Positions 15,278 to 23,125 of a DNA stretch of 43,569 nt are shown here, one piece after another; position 1 is the first letter of the stretch; each line of letters opens with the position of its first letter. The stretch covers positions 1-43,569 of the forward strand of contig CAYOZI010000006.1 of NCBI GenBank assembly GCA_964408425.1. The letters run 5' to 3'. Below the pieces are notes generated by a model. The model saw only the letters and a program-made list of their open reading frames with translations, ran no database searches and was not told the origin of the DNA. The translations under genes were made by a program, and so were the position numbers. The DNA comes from UBA10210 sp964408425 (GTDB lineage: Archaea; Micrarchaeota; Micrarchaeia; Norongarragalinales; Norongarragalinaceae).

Positions 15278-15318
15278 ATTTAAATCAGGACCGGCAATTA
15301 CTTTTACAAAAGTTGTAA
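15278..15318 (+). promoter_or_regulatory. TATA box and operator before the CCAHH membrane gene
   Basis: TATA-like ATTTAAAT (15278-15285) is followed by an exact TTACA-N5-TGTAA dyad at 15304-15318, at the expected transcription start and eleven bases before the ATG at 15329. Here the dyad is downstream of the TATA box, unlike at the repressor gene, but equally placed to repress. Confidence 0.7.
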
Positions 15319-15328
15319 AGGTAAAAGC

Positions 15329-15901
15329 ATGGCGCGCGCGTTTTTGGCATTCTTTTGGAAACGGCCTTTGCTGGCCGGAATAGCCGGAGGGCTTTTCCTG
15401 CTGGCCGTATTCTTCGGGCTCATGCTTGCAACAAACCCGTGGAGCGTGGCGTTGTCGGAATTCAACCGCCTGTTTCCGTGGATCGCCGCGCTTGTAACCG
15501 GTTTTTCAATCCAAGCCTACCTTTACGCGGTGCTCAAAAAATCCATTGCCAAAAAAGCGGCTCTGGCAAAGGCAAAGGGCGGGGTTGCAGCCGCGGGAGG
15601 CATGTCAACAACCGCAATGGTCGCCTGCTGCGCGCACCATTTTACGGATTTCCTGCCCTTCATCGGGCTTGCTGCGTTCGCAACCGTCCTGGCGCAATAC
15701 CAGGAATTCTTTTTGCTCATAGGCGTGCTTTCGAACACGGTTGGAATAGTGATGATGCTAGGGGTTTTCAAGAAAATGGGAATAGACGGGAAGTGCCCGA
15801 TAGTCCGGCATCTCTCCGCTTCGCAATGGGATGTCGCGTTCAAAGCAAGCGCGGTTGCTAGTCTTGCGATAATCGCCGCTTACGCGGCCATATTCCTGTA
15901 A
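15329..15901 (+). CDS. Membrane protein with CCAHH motif
   Basis: 190 residues, about five membrane helices. A soluble Lys/Ala-rich loop after helix 2 is followed by GGMSTTAMVACCAHHFTDFL, with adjacent Cys-Cys and His-His at the membrane edge, ideal for soft-metal binding; another Cys lies in GIDGKCPIVRH. A distant analogue later in the window (25495-26007) has ATACCSPF at a similar place. I do not know a named family; a metal (copper) transport or sensing role is inferred from motif, operator and neighbours. It begins a rightward group of small membrane proteins. Confidence 0.72.
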   Translation: MARAFLAFFWKRPLLAGIAGGLFLLAVFFGLMLATNPWSVALSEFNRLFPWIAALVTGFSIQAYLYAVLKKSIAKKAALAKAKGGVAAAGGMSTTAMVACCAHHFTDFLPFIGLAAFATVLAQYQEFFLLIGVLSNTVGIVMMLGVFKKMGIDGKCPIVRHLSASQWDVAFKASAVASLAIIAAYAAIFL

Positions 15902-15918
15902 AAAAAGAGGTGTGGAAC

Positions 15919-15954
15919 ATGACCGGAAAAAAAAGAAGGGGCGGATGCTGCTGA
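15919..15954 (+). CDS. Eleven-residue micro-peptide ending GGCC
   Basis: ATG at 15919 has a strong GAGGTG ribosome site six bases upstream and encodes MTGKKRRGGCC before TGA at 15952-15954. The stop overlaps the next ATG (TGATG), the usual sign of coupled translation. It could be a translated leader that controls the next gene or a real Cys-tailed peptide. An alternative reading extends the next gene back to a GTG at 15912, which would overlap this peptide in another frame; the ribosome site spacing is better for the ATG at 15919. Confidence 0.5.
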   Translation: MTGKKRRGGCC

Positions 15955-16268
15955 TGAAAAACGAGTATTTGGTTTACGCAATGCTTTTCGTCGGAGTGCT
16001 CCTCTTGGCTTGGAGCGCGTTCTCGACTTTCGCTAAACCGCAGCTTGACAGGGATGCGAGAGGACTGCTGTTGGAAACGCAGGCGAACGAACAGTATTTC
16101 CAACAACAAGCCCTGCAGGTAGGCAACGAGTGCGGCAACCTGAACGACGAGGCAAACGTCCAGCACCTATCCCACCATCCAAGCCAGTTTGCGGATTGCT
16201 TGAAGCAGGTTGACCCAGCGTTTTTGCAGAAAGCCACCGGAAAAACGCTCGGGCAGATAATCGGATAA
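15954..16268 (+). CDS. Small anchored protein with two cysteines and histidines
   Basis: 104 residues: an N-terminal membrane helix (about 6-25) followed by a soluble Gln/Asn-rich helical part with NECGNL, HLSHHPSQFADC and a final helix ending LGQIIG. The cysteine pair and the His cluster (HLSHH) could bind a metal outside the membrane. No family recognised. The ATG at 15954 overlaps the stop of the micro-peptide. A longer version from GTG 15912 is possible. It sits in the operator-controlled rightward group. Confidence 0.62.
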   Translation: MKNEYLVYAMLFVGVLLLAWSAFSTFAKPQLDRDARGLLLETQANEQYFQQQALQVGNECGNLNDEANVQHLSHHPSQFADCLKQVDPAFLQKATGKTLGQIIG

Positions 16269-16287
16269 AAAGCAAGGGGTAAAGCGC

Positions 16288-16503
16288 ATGGCGACATTCA
16301 GGGAACACTGGACAAAACTAAAGGAAAACCATTTCGCAATGATGGCGTTGTGCTGCATCTTGCCCGTAATCATAATCGTGGCCCTTCAGATTGCGGGGTT
16401 TGGAGGCGCTTGGCTGTACACGATCGTGATTGGCGCATGCATAGGGGGACACCTGTTCATGATGCATTCCGCCTTAAAAGGAGGGAAAAAAACATGCCAC
16501 TAG
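16288..16503 (+). CDS. Small two-helix membrane protein, DUF2933-like
   Basis: Seventy-one residues with two membrane helices (about 17-37 and 41-60). MALCCILPVIII resembles the LCC...P pattern of DUF2933-type small proteins, often found near copper or heavy-metal genes, and the tail GGKKTCH adds Cys and His. ATG at 16288 has an AAGGGG ribosome site. It overlaps the following small gene by ten bases. Family placement is tentative. Confidence 0.62.
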   Translation: MATFREHWTKLKENHFAMMALCCILPVIIIVALQIAGFGGAWLYTIVIGACIGGHLFMMHSALKGGKKTCH

Positions 16504-16610
16504 ACTGGAGAAAGCTGACCGAAAACGCGTTCTGGATGGCGGTTTTCACTGTCGCGTTTGTCGCCATGCAGAAAGTAATGCATCCCGGATGGACTTTATT
16601 CGGATGGTAA
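16494..16610 (+). CDS. 38-residue single-helix membrane peptide
   Basis: ATG at 16494 lies eight bases after AGGAGGG, one of the best ribosome sites in the window, and overlaps the previous gene by ten bases. The peptide begins MPLDWRKLTENAFWMAVFTV, forms one membrane helix and ends HPGWTLFGW. The tryptophan-rich ends are typical of membrane-edge anchoring. No family known. It may be a small subunit of the membrane proteins beside it. Confidence 0.6.
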   Translation: MPLDWRKLTENAFWMAVFTVAFVAMQKVMHPGWTLFGW

Positions 16611-16642
16611 TGAAGAGGCAGAAGCTGCCCCCGTTAAAAGCG

Positions 16643-16668
16643 TTACAGTTGCAGTAAAACTTTAAATA
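16643..16668 (+). promoter_or_regulatory. Operator variant and TATA box before the DUF5676-like gene
   Basis: TTACA-N5-AGTAA (16643-16657; one mismatch to the full dyad) then TATA box TTTAAATA (16661-16668). The spacing between dyad and box equals that of the repressor promoter, and the shared bases continue through the box. It probably drives the CopA-containing run of genes. Confidence 0.65.
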
Positions 16669-16716
16669 TCGGCTTCGGTGAAAAAGACTATGAACAAAAA
16701 AGGAGGGGTTGAAAGA

Positions 16717-16968
16717 ATGGATTCAACAAAAACAGGGCTTGCGGCAGGCTCCACTTGGGGAATATTGTACGCGGTTTGCGCGGTTGCATTCACTCTCGCG
16801 CCGGACTTTACTCTCGCCTTCGGAAACTACATTTTCCACGGGATTCTGCTGAACGCCAAACCCTTGGACGCGGCAAATGCTGCGATCGGGCTTGTTTTGA
16901 GCGTGATCGCCGGGTTCGCAATCGGCGCGCTTTACGCCAAGGTTCACAATTATTTCGAAAAAGGCTGA
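16717..16968 (+). CDS. Small membrane protein, DUF5676-like
   Basis: 83 residues with two membrane helices (about 9-30 and 52-75) separated by a loop with FGNYIFHGILL. The pattern resembles DUF5676 small membrane proteins, but this is a judgement by eye. The ATG at 16717 is ten bases after AGGAGG; a leaderless ATG at 16690 in the same frame is the alternative and would fit the TATA box at 16661 better. It opens the likely copper operon that includes the cupredoxin, HMA proteins and CopA. Confidence 0.6.
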   Translation: MDSTKTGLAAGSTWGILYAVCAVAFTLAPDFTLAFGNYIFHGILLNAKPLDAANAAIGLVLSVIAGFAIGALYAKVHNYFEKG

Positions 16969-17022
16969 AACCTGAAATGCCGGATTGGGGTAAATATAAC
17001 TGCTAAAAAGCGGTGGGTAAAA

Positions 17023-17424
17023 ATGGATAAAGGCGGTTTGGTTCTCGCGGGATTGATATTGCTCGGAATGGCGGGAGTGGGGGCGTTGTTTTTCTTCACT
17101 CCCTCGGCAAGCGCGTCAATCGCAGGAGAGGCTACGCTGGCGGTCCCCCAAGGCGGGGTGCAGATTGTCGAAGTGACCGCAATGAATTACGGCTACAACC
17201 CGGATACCGTAAGGGTGAAGAAAGGCATTCCGGTCGAATTCCGCTTCAAGGCGGACAGGAGCGCGGGGTGCAGCAGGATAATGGTCATTCCGGACTTCGG
17301 GCTTGAATTCTTTTCCAAAAGCGGGGAGACGATAACCAAAACATTCACGCCCACCCAAGCGGGGGAAATCGGCTTCCGCTGCGGAATGAACATGTTCCAA
17401 GGAAAAATAATCGTGGAAAACTGA
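17023..17424 (+). CDS. Membrane-anchored cupredoxin
   Basis: 133 residues. Signal or anchor segment to about residue 30, then a single cupredoxin domain. Copper-site residues are Cys in SAGCSRIM, Cys in FRCGMNMFQG and the nearby Met residues; the IPDFG and FTPTQAGEIGF segments are standard. The pattern with Cys, GMNM and GKIIVEN is that of the small cupredoxin_1 proteins found beside CopA in many genomes. It likely holds copper outside the membrane. ATG 17023 has GGTGGG ten bases upstream and a possible own TATA box (AAATATAA at 16992). The gap to the CopZ-like gene is 12 bases. Confidence 0.88.
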   Translation: MDKGGLVLAGLILLGMAGVGALFFFTPSASASIAGEATLAVPQGGVQIVEVTAMNYGYNPDTVRVKKGIPVEFRFKADRSAGCSRIMVIPDFGLEFFSKSGETITKTFTPTQAGEIGFRCGMNMFQGKIIVEN

Positions 17425-17436
17425 GGTTGGAAAAAA

Positions 17437-17637
17437 ATGAAGAAAACGTTCAAGACCAAGGGAATGCACTGCAAAAGCTGCGAAATTCTTTTGAGCGACG
17501 CGATTTCTGAATTGAAAGGCGTCAAGAGCGTGAAAGCTAATTACTCTAAAAACGAGGTTGCCGTGGAATTCGAGCCTCCGGCAAACGAAGCTCAAATCAA
17601 GAAATCGATTGAAAAGGAAGGATACGAGGTAGCTTGA
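17437..17637 (+). CDS. copZ: CopZ-like HMA copper chaperone
   Basis: 66-residue single HMA domain with the metal loop GMHCKSC (Cys12 and Cys15). Fits a cytoplasmic copper chaperone handing Cu(I) to CopA, whose gene lies about 1 kb downstream. Length and fold (beta-alpha-beta-beta-alpha-beta with VKANYSKNEVAVEF) are normal. The next gene begins two bases after this stop, so the two are transcribed and probably translated together. Confidence 0.9.
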   Translation: MKKTFKTKGMHCKSCEILLSDAISELKGVKSVKANYSKNEVAVEFEPPANEAQIKKSIEKEGYEVA

Positions 17638-17639
17638 AA

Positions 17640-18599
17640 ATGAAGTTCGAATACTACGTGAAGAGCGTCGAATGCGATTCTTGCGAGAAAATAATCGCCA
17701 GGGCGGTTTCAAGGTTTCCCGGCGCCAGCCTAGTCGAATCCGACAGGAAGGCGGGAAAAATAACCATCGAATGCGAACCGGGAGACGAGGTGGAAATAAC
17801 CAAGGCGGTCAGGGAAAAAGGCTACGGGTTATCCACAACCCCCTTGGAAAGCAAAGCCGGGAGCGAAGGAAAAAGCTCGCTTGAAACCGCGAAAAACTTT
17901 TTTTCCAGCGTGATCAACGGAAAAAACGGCTTTGAAATAGAAAGAACGCTTTTGGAAAACACGCTCTTGTCGTTCTTTTTGATTATCGGCGCGGAAATCC
18001 TTTTCGCAGTAATTCTGACATCGTTCGGCAAAACGGTTTTGGAAACGTACAAGTGGCTTTTCCTGCTTTTGGCTGTAGGCGTAAGCGCAAACGCTTTTGC
18101 AGTATGGCATTCCATCGCATACCGCAAGGAATTCACTTGCGGAAGCGGAATGATGGTCGGCATGACGCTCGGAATGATGAGCGGATTCATGATCGGCGCG
18201 CTCGTGGCTGCATCAAACGGAATGTTCGTAGGCAGCGTCGTCGGAATTGCAGTCGGCATGCTCGTCGGAGGGTATTGCGGGTATTGCTGCGGAATAATGG
18301 GCTTGCTGGAAGGGCTCATGGCTGGAATAATGGCGGGAATAATGGGGGCTATGACCGCGATAATGCTTTTGAACGACCACATGCTGGAATTCCTCTTCAT
18401 CCTGTTCGGCGCCTGCACCATAGTCCTCGCCGGGCTCAGCTACATGATTTACAAGGAAGCGGGAGGCGAGGGAAGCAAAACAAGCCTGCCTTCAGGCCTT
18501 ACGCTCGTACTGATAAATGTCGGAATGGCGCTGTTGATAGTCTTGATAATGGTTTTAGGACCCAAAGGGCCGCTGGCTTGGGTTGGATTCGGCGGTTGA
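17640..18599 (+). CDS. HMA domain fused to methionine-rich membrane protein
   Basis: 319 residues. Residues 1-65 are an HMA-like domain with the loop ECDSC (Cys12, Cys15) but without the leading GM. Membrane helices follow at about 105-125 and 135-155. Residues about 165-245 then form a glycine- and methionine-rich stretch with 14 methionines (GMMVGMTLGMMSG, GIMGLLEGLMAGIMAG) and a Cys trio in GYCGYCCG; two more helices end the protein. Methionine and cysteine in membrane segments suit Cu(I) handling. I know similar Gly/Met-rich membrane proteins exist without a named function. ATG 17640 lies just after the chaperone stop. A copper transporter or copper-binding membrane protein is a reasonable guess. 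Confidence 0.72.
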   Translation: MKFEYYVKSVECDSCEKIIARAVSRFPGASLVESDRKAGKITIECEPGDEVEITKAVREKGYGLSTTPLESKAGSEGKSSLETAKNFFSSVINGKNGFEIERTLLENTLLSFFLIIGAEILFAVILTSFGKTVLETYKWLFLLLAVGVSANAFAVWHSIAYRKEFTCGSGMMVGMTLGMMSGFMIGALVAASNGMFVGSVVGIAVGMLVGGYCGYCCGIMGLLEGLMAGIMAGIMGAMTAIMLLNDHMLEFLFILFGACTIVLAGLSYMIYKEAGGEGSKTSLPSGLTLVLINVGMALLIVLIMVLGPKGPLAWVGFGG

Positions 18600-18606
18600 A
18601 GGAAAA

Positions 18607-20847
18607 ATGAAAAAAAGCGTTTTCGACGTTGTAGGAATGCACTGCGCTTCGTGCAGCATTTTGATAAAACGCAGGCTAGAGAAAACGCCGGGAGTGAAAA
18701 GCGCCAACGTGAATTACGGCAGCGAAAAGGCTACCGTCGAGTTCGACGAAAAGATTTGCAACGAAGGCAAGATTGTTAAAACCGTCGAGCAAACGGGCTA
18801 CAAAGCATTCCCGCGGGCGGAACCGGCAATGCGAATGAACCACGTGCAAATGCAACACGGCACGCGCATGAACCCGTCGATGGGAATGCCCGGGCACGAC
18901 CACGCCGCGATGCTGAAAGAACAGGAAATGAAGGAATTGAAGCTGAAAGTGATCGTTTCAGCCGCATTATCCCTACCAGCACTGGCGCTCGTCATGCTGA
19001 CGCCCGAATTTCAATTCAAAACGCTCATTCTCTTCATTCTCGCCACACCCGTTCAGTTCTGGGCAGGAAAACAATTCTACCAAGGAACCATCTCAGGGTT
19101 TCGGGTTTACAGCGCCAACATGGACACGCTAATTGCAATGGGCACCAGCGCCGCTTACATCTACTCCGTAGCGTCGCTTTTCGGTTTGGTGATGGAGAAT
19201 TACTTTGAAATCGGAGCAATACTCATCACGTTCGTTTTGCTCGGAAAATACCTGGAAGCGTTGGCTAAAGGCAGGGCATCGGAAGCCATCAAAAAACTCA
19301 TGGGCTTAAACCCCAAAACCGCGATCGTAATCAGAAACGGGAGGGAAAATGAAATTCCCATCGAACAAGTCGCTGTCGGGGATAAGATCAGGGTCAGACC
19401 GGGAGAAAAGATTCCGGTCGACGGAATCGTGGTTGAAGGGGATTCGAGCGTCGACGAGAGCATGTTGACGGGCGAATCCTTGCCTGTGGAAAAAACCAAA
19501 GGCTCGAAAATATACGGCGCGACCATCAATAAGCACGGTTCGCTCACGCTCAAAGCCACAAAGGTAGGCAAAGACACCGTCCTCTCGCAAATAATCAAGC
19601 TCGTAGAGGAAGCCCAAGGCTCGCAAGCGCCAATTCAAAGGTTTGCCGACGAAGTTTCAGCAGTATTCGTGCCGATAGTCATAGTAATCGCAGTGATAAC
19701 GCTCGCGGCTTGGCTTTTGCTTTCGCAACCGTTTTCCTTCGCCCTGGTCGCTGCAGTTTCAGTGTTGGTGATAGCCTGCCCCTGCGCCCTCGGACTGGCT
19801 ACGCCCACGGCAATAATGGTCGGGACCGGAATGGGCGCTGAAAAAGGCATTCTGATAAAAAACGCCGTTGCATTGGAAAGGACCGGGAAAATAAACGCCA
19901 TCGTCTGGGACAAGACCGGAACCATTACGGAAGGAAAGCCGAAAGTGACGGACGTCACGGCGTTGGACAAAAACTACTCCGAAAGGAAGATAGTCGAAAT
20001 AGCCGCTTCCCTCGAAAAGCCCAGCGAACACCCGCTCGCGGAAGCCATCGTAAACCACGCTCTTGCAAAGAAAATCAGGATAGTAAAGATTTCTTCGTTC
20101 AAAGCCGTTGCCGGAAAAGGCGTTTTCGGAAAGCTCGGAACGAGGCATTACTTCATCGGCTCCCCGAAAAACCACTCGCAAAACCTCAAGCAGGTCGAAA
20201 CCCTTGAAAACGAGGGAAAGACGGCGATGCTGCTGTTCGAAAGCGACGCTCGCAACAAAAAACTCAAGCCCGTAGGGGTCATAGCCGTAGCAGACACGAT
20301 AAAACCGAACGCGCGGGCTGCCGTGGAAAAGCTGAGGGAAATGGGAATCGAATCGATTCTGCTTACGGGCGACAACGAACGAACCGCTAAAGCGATTGCA
20401 AAGCAAGCGGGAATCGCAATGGTTTTGGCGAACGTCCTTCCCGCGGACAAGGCAGGCGAAATAAAGATATTGCAGAAAACGGGCAAAATAGTAGCCATGG
20501 TTGGAGACGGGATTAACGACGCGCCTGCACTGGCGCAGGCGGACGTGGGAATGGCAATGGCTTCTGGCACTGACATCGCGATGGAATCAGGAAGCATAGT
20601 TTTGATGAAGAACGACGTCGAGGACGCGCCCCGCGCCCTAAACCTCGGAAGGAAAACCCTCAGGAAAATAAAGCTCGGGTTATTTTGGGCAATGGTTTAC
20701 AACATCGTGGGAATCCCGATTGCAGCCGGCGTTTTCTATTACCAAACGGGATGGCTCCTGTCTCCAGCGATAGCAGGCGGGGCGATGGCGTTGAGCAGCG
20801 TCAGCGTAGTCGCCAACGCATTATCCCTTCGCCTGTCGAAAATCTGA
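18607..20847 (+). CDS. copA: Copper-exporting P1B-type ATPase
   Basis: 746-residue heavy-metal ATPase. N-terminal HMA domain with GMHCASC (Cys13, Cys16), a short His/Met-rich linker (MQHGTRMNPSMGMPGHDH), then the P1B core: the transport site IACPCALG, actuator TGES, phosphorylation site DKTGT, HP motif SEHPLAEA, and hinge GDGINDAPAL. In the last two helices MVYNIVGIP and MALSSVSVV fit the YN/MxxSS signature of Cu(I) pumps (P1B-1). It most likely removes Cu(I) from the cytoplasm. ATG 18607 has a GAAGGA ribosome site and follows the HMA membrane protein by seven bases. Last gene of the rightward copper operon. Confidence 0.96.
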   Translation: MKKSVFDVVGMHCASCSILIKRRLEKTPGVKSANVNYGSEKATVEFDEKICNEGKIVKTVEQTGYKAFPRAEPAMRMNHVQMQHGTRMNPSMGMPGHDHAAMLKEQEMKELKLKVIVSAALSLPALALVMLTPEFQFKTLILFILATPVQFWAGKQFYQGTISGFRVYSANMDTLIAMGTSAAYIYSVASLFGLVMENYFEIGAILITFVLLGKYLEALAKGRASEAIKKLMGLNPKTAIVIRNGRENEIPIEQVAVGDKIRVRPGEKIPVDGIVVEGDSSVDESMLTGESLPVEKTKGSKIYGATINKHGSLTLKATKVGKDTVLSQIIKLVEEAQGSQAPIQRFADEVSAVFVPIVIVIAVITLAAWLLLSQPFSFALVAAVSVLVIACPCALGLATPTAIMVGTGMGAEKGILIKNAVALERTGKINAIVWDKTGTITEGKPKVTDVTALDKNYSERKIVEIAASLEKPSEHPLAEAIVNHALAKKIRIVKISSFKAVAGKGVFGKLGTRHYFIGSPKNHSQNLKQVETLENEGKTAMLLFESDARNKKLKPVGVIAVADTIKPNARAAVEKLREMGIESILLTGDNERTAKAIAKQAGIAMVLANVLPADKAGEIKILQKTGKIVAMVGDGINDAPALAQADVGMAMASGTDIAMESGSIVLMKNDVEDAPRALNLGRKTLRKIKLGLFWAMVYNIVGIPIAAGVFYYQTGWLLSPAIAGGAMALSSVSVVANALSLRLSKI

Positions 20848-20886
20848 GAAAAAGCATTAAAACGATTGCAGAACTGAAGATAACTC

Positions 20887-21807
20887 ATGGTATTGTGTTT
20901 CATAGCGTTAGTCGTCTTCGGCATTCTCGGCATATTCTCGGCAAAATACCGCTCTCTGGCAAAAGAAGCGTTCCACTGCGTATTCCAGATGGTAACGCTT
21001 CGTCCATGCGAATCCAGTTTCGACGAAAAACTCAAAGCATCCATCCTAGCGAAAACCCTTTCATTCTCTCCCCGCCTCGCGATCTTCATCAACGACAATT
21101 TCAAAGCCCTGTCGTGGGTATTCACCGTATTGTTCTTCGCATCCTTAGCATATTCTGCGCTGGGGGTTTACAACTACTGGGCGTACGGGAATTGCAACGG
21201 ACCAGAATCCAGCGCCTTTTGCGCCCTGGACGCGTTATTCCGCCCGGGCGCCGAACACTCGTTCGGAACTGTTGAAACGGGAATAGGGCCGGTTTTGGGC
21301 GCGGGAAACGAAACGATAGTGGAATTCGGCTGTTTCTCCTGCCCGTTCACCAAGCAAGCGGAACCAGCGCTGAAAGAATTCCTGTTGCGCAACCCAAACG
21401 TCAAACTGGAATTCAGGGTTTTCCCCATTCCTTCCCACGCGTTCAGCCGCGAGGCGGCCGAAACGGCGTTCTGTGCGAACGAGCAAAACAAGTTCTGGGA
21501 GTACCACGACTTGCTTTTCGAAAGGCAGAAGGAATTCAACCAAGACAACTTCAAAAAGTGGACTGGAGAATTGGGGTTGAACCAAGCGCAGTTTGACGCT
21601 TGCGCCTACTCCGAGAAATACGCGTCTAAAGTGGATAGTGATTTCGAAGAGGGAAAGAAACTGGGCGTATTCGGCACTCCGACGTTCTTCTTTCCGAGCA
21701 CAGGCAGCGTGCTCGTCGGGCCTAGGCAGGCTTGGGAGTTCGAAAACGCTTTGAAACAAAAGATAATCGACAAGGGCGACAGCGGCGTATGCCCTCCGCC
21801 GGTATGA
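20887..21807 (+). CDS. DsbA-like protein with conserved membrane N-terminus
   Basis: 306 residues. The first 120 form a distinct part: a membrane helix at 1-17, a segment with AKYRSLAKEAFHC and TLRPCE, a second helix near 74-94, and GNCNGPESSAFC. The rest is a DsbA-like thioredoxin domain with CFSC (Cys149, Cys152), a helical insertion, and the cis-Pro motif GTPTFFF. The tail is GVCPPPV. The catalytic domain would face outside. The N-terminal module seems to be a known but unnamed partner of thioredoxin domains in other prokaryotes. No clear ribosome site precedes the ATG at 20887; it is about 40 bases after copA, so may be transcribed with it. Confidence 0.78.
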   Translation: MVLCFIALVVFGILGIFSAKYRSLAKEAFHCVFQMVTLRPCESSFDEKLKASILAKTLSFSPRLAIFINDNFKALSWVFTVLFFASLAYSALGVYNYWAYGNCNGPESSAFCALDALFRPGAEHSFGTVETGIGPVLGAGNETIVEFGCFSCPFTKQAEPALKEFLLRNPNVKLEFRVFPIPSHAFSREAAETAFCANEQNKFWEYHDLLFERQKEFNQDNFKKWTGELGLNQAQFDACAYSEKYASKVDSDFEEGKKLGVFGTPTFFFPSTGSVLVGPRQAWEFENALKQKIIDKGDSGVCPPPV

Positions 21808-21812
21808 AAAAA

Positions 21813-22994
21813 TCAGGCTATCTTCGCTATTTTCTCAAGCGTTTCGAAAAACAATTCCGTTTCCCCTACAGTGTTGTAAGCGTGCAACGAAGCCCTTACC
21901 GAACCGTCTATTTTCAACAGCTCCCTGTGCAACGGCATCGTGCAGTGATGCCCCGAACGCAGGCAGATTTTCGAGAGCTTGTCGAACATTATCGCAACTT
22001 CGTGGTGCTTGAGCTTTCCGACGTTGAAGGCGAAAACCCCAGCCTTATCCTCCGCTTTCCTCGGGCCGTAATAATCCACTTTCGGGTATTCCGCGATCCT
22101 CATCATTTTTCCCACAAGAAGCTTTTCCTGAGATTCGATGAAAGAAAAGTTGTTCGAAATAAAATTCAAAGCCTCTCCCAATCCGATCCACCCGCCTATA
22201 TCGGGAGTTCCGGCTTCGAAACGCTCGCGGTTGTTTATGAACTTGAACGAATGCAGCTTGACTTCACTAATCGTACCCCCGCCTACGAAAGCTGGCTTTA
22301 GCTCAACGCCCTCCCGGTGATACAACGCCCCGACTCCGGTAGGCGCGAAACTCTTGTGCCCGGAAAACGCCATGAAATCGCAACCCCAGTTTTTCAAATC
22401 CACGTTCCTGTGCCCGACCGCCTGCGCCGCGTCCACCAGCGAATGCGCCCCCGCATCCCGCGCTATACGGCATATTTCCCGTACAGGCGTCTTGTTGCCC
22501 AAAACGTTCGACGTCGCCGTAAAAGCCACCAAGGCAGTGTTTTTGGAAACCGAATCCCGGAAATCCTGCAAGTCGAAAGCGCCGTCCCTCGAACCCTCGA
22601 CAATCTTTAGCTTTATTTTGCCTTCCTCCTCCAGCCTTACCCACGGCAGCAAGCAAGAATGGTGTTCTATGCTGGTAGTAACGACTTCCTTTCTCTTGGA
22701 AAAGTCGAAGCCCGACGCTACTGCATTTATGGCTTCGGTCGTGTTACGGACGTTGATGAATTCAGAAGGTTTGGCGTTGAAGAATTTTCCCGCAATATCG
22801 TAAACCCGCTCGTACTCCTCGCTCGCCCTCTCCGTCAAACGGTGCTCGCCCCGGTGGATGTTGGCGCGGTATTCGCGATAGTACTCGAGCATTTTCTCCA
22901 AAACCGGCTCGGGAGTAAGCGAAGTCGCCGCATTGTCGAAGTAAACCACTTTTTCGGTTAACGGAAAGCTCTTGCGAAATTTCCTTACGTCCAT
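21813..22994 (-). CDS. sufS: SufS-type cysteine desulfurase
   Basis: PLP-dependent enzyme, 393 residues, that takes sulfur from cysteine for iron-sulfur clusters or tRNA thiolation. Visible landmarks: N-terminal YFDNAATS, the EHHSCLLPW segment with active-site His, the DAAQAVGH Asp motif, the PLP lysine in FSGHKSFAP, and the catalytic cysteine in LRSGHHCTMP. The last motif places it in the group II (SufS/CsdA) class. The ATG at 22994 is chosen; a TTG three codons earlier is possible. No SufBCD, SufE or scaffold gene is in the window. It ends six bases from the converging DsbA-like gene. Confidence 0.93.
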   Translation of the reverse strand: MDVRKFRKSFPLTEKVVYFDNAATSLTPEPVLEKMLEYYREYRANIHRGEHRLTERASEEYERVYDIAGKFFNAKPSEFINVRNTTEAINAVASGFDFSKRKEVVTTSIEHHSCLLPWVRLEEEGKIKLKIVEGSRDGAFDLQDFRDSVSKNTALVAFTATSNVLGNKTPVREICRIARDAGAHSLVDAAQAVGHRNVDLKNWGCDFMAFSGHKSFAPTGVGALYHREGVELKPAFVGGGTISEVKLHSFKFINNRERFEAGTPDIGGWIGLGEALNFISNNFSFIESQEKLLVGKMMRIAEYPKVDYYGPRKAEDKAGVFAFNVGKLKHHEVAIMFDKLSKICLRSGHHCTMPLHRELLKIDGSVRASLHAYNTVGETELFFETLEKIAKIA

Positions 22995-23125
22995 ACGCTC
23001 CAACCCTCTTTTTGCTCTAAAACTGAAGAAAAGCGACGGTTTAAAAAAACCCAGATTGAAATAATTTGGCTTAGCTCGTTCTTAAAAGCATTTTTCGGAA
23101 GCTAGAATAATCGAGGTGGGGTTGC

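Noticed and set aside
16977..17006. Nine-residue frame MPDWGKYNC before the cupredoxin
   Set aside because: It ends in Cys like other tails in the island, but has no ribosome site and overlaps the likely TATA box of the cupredoxin gene; probably chance.
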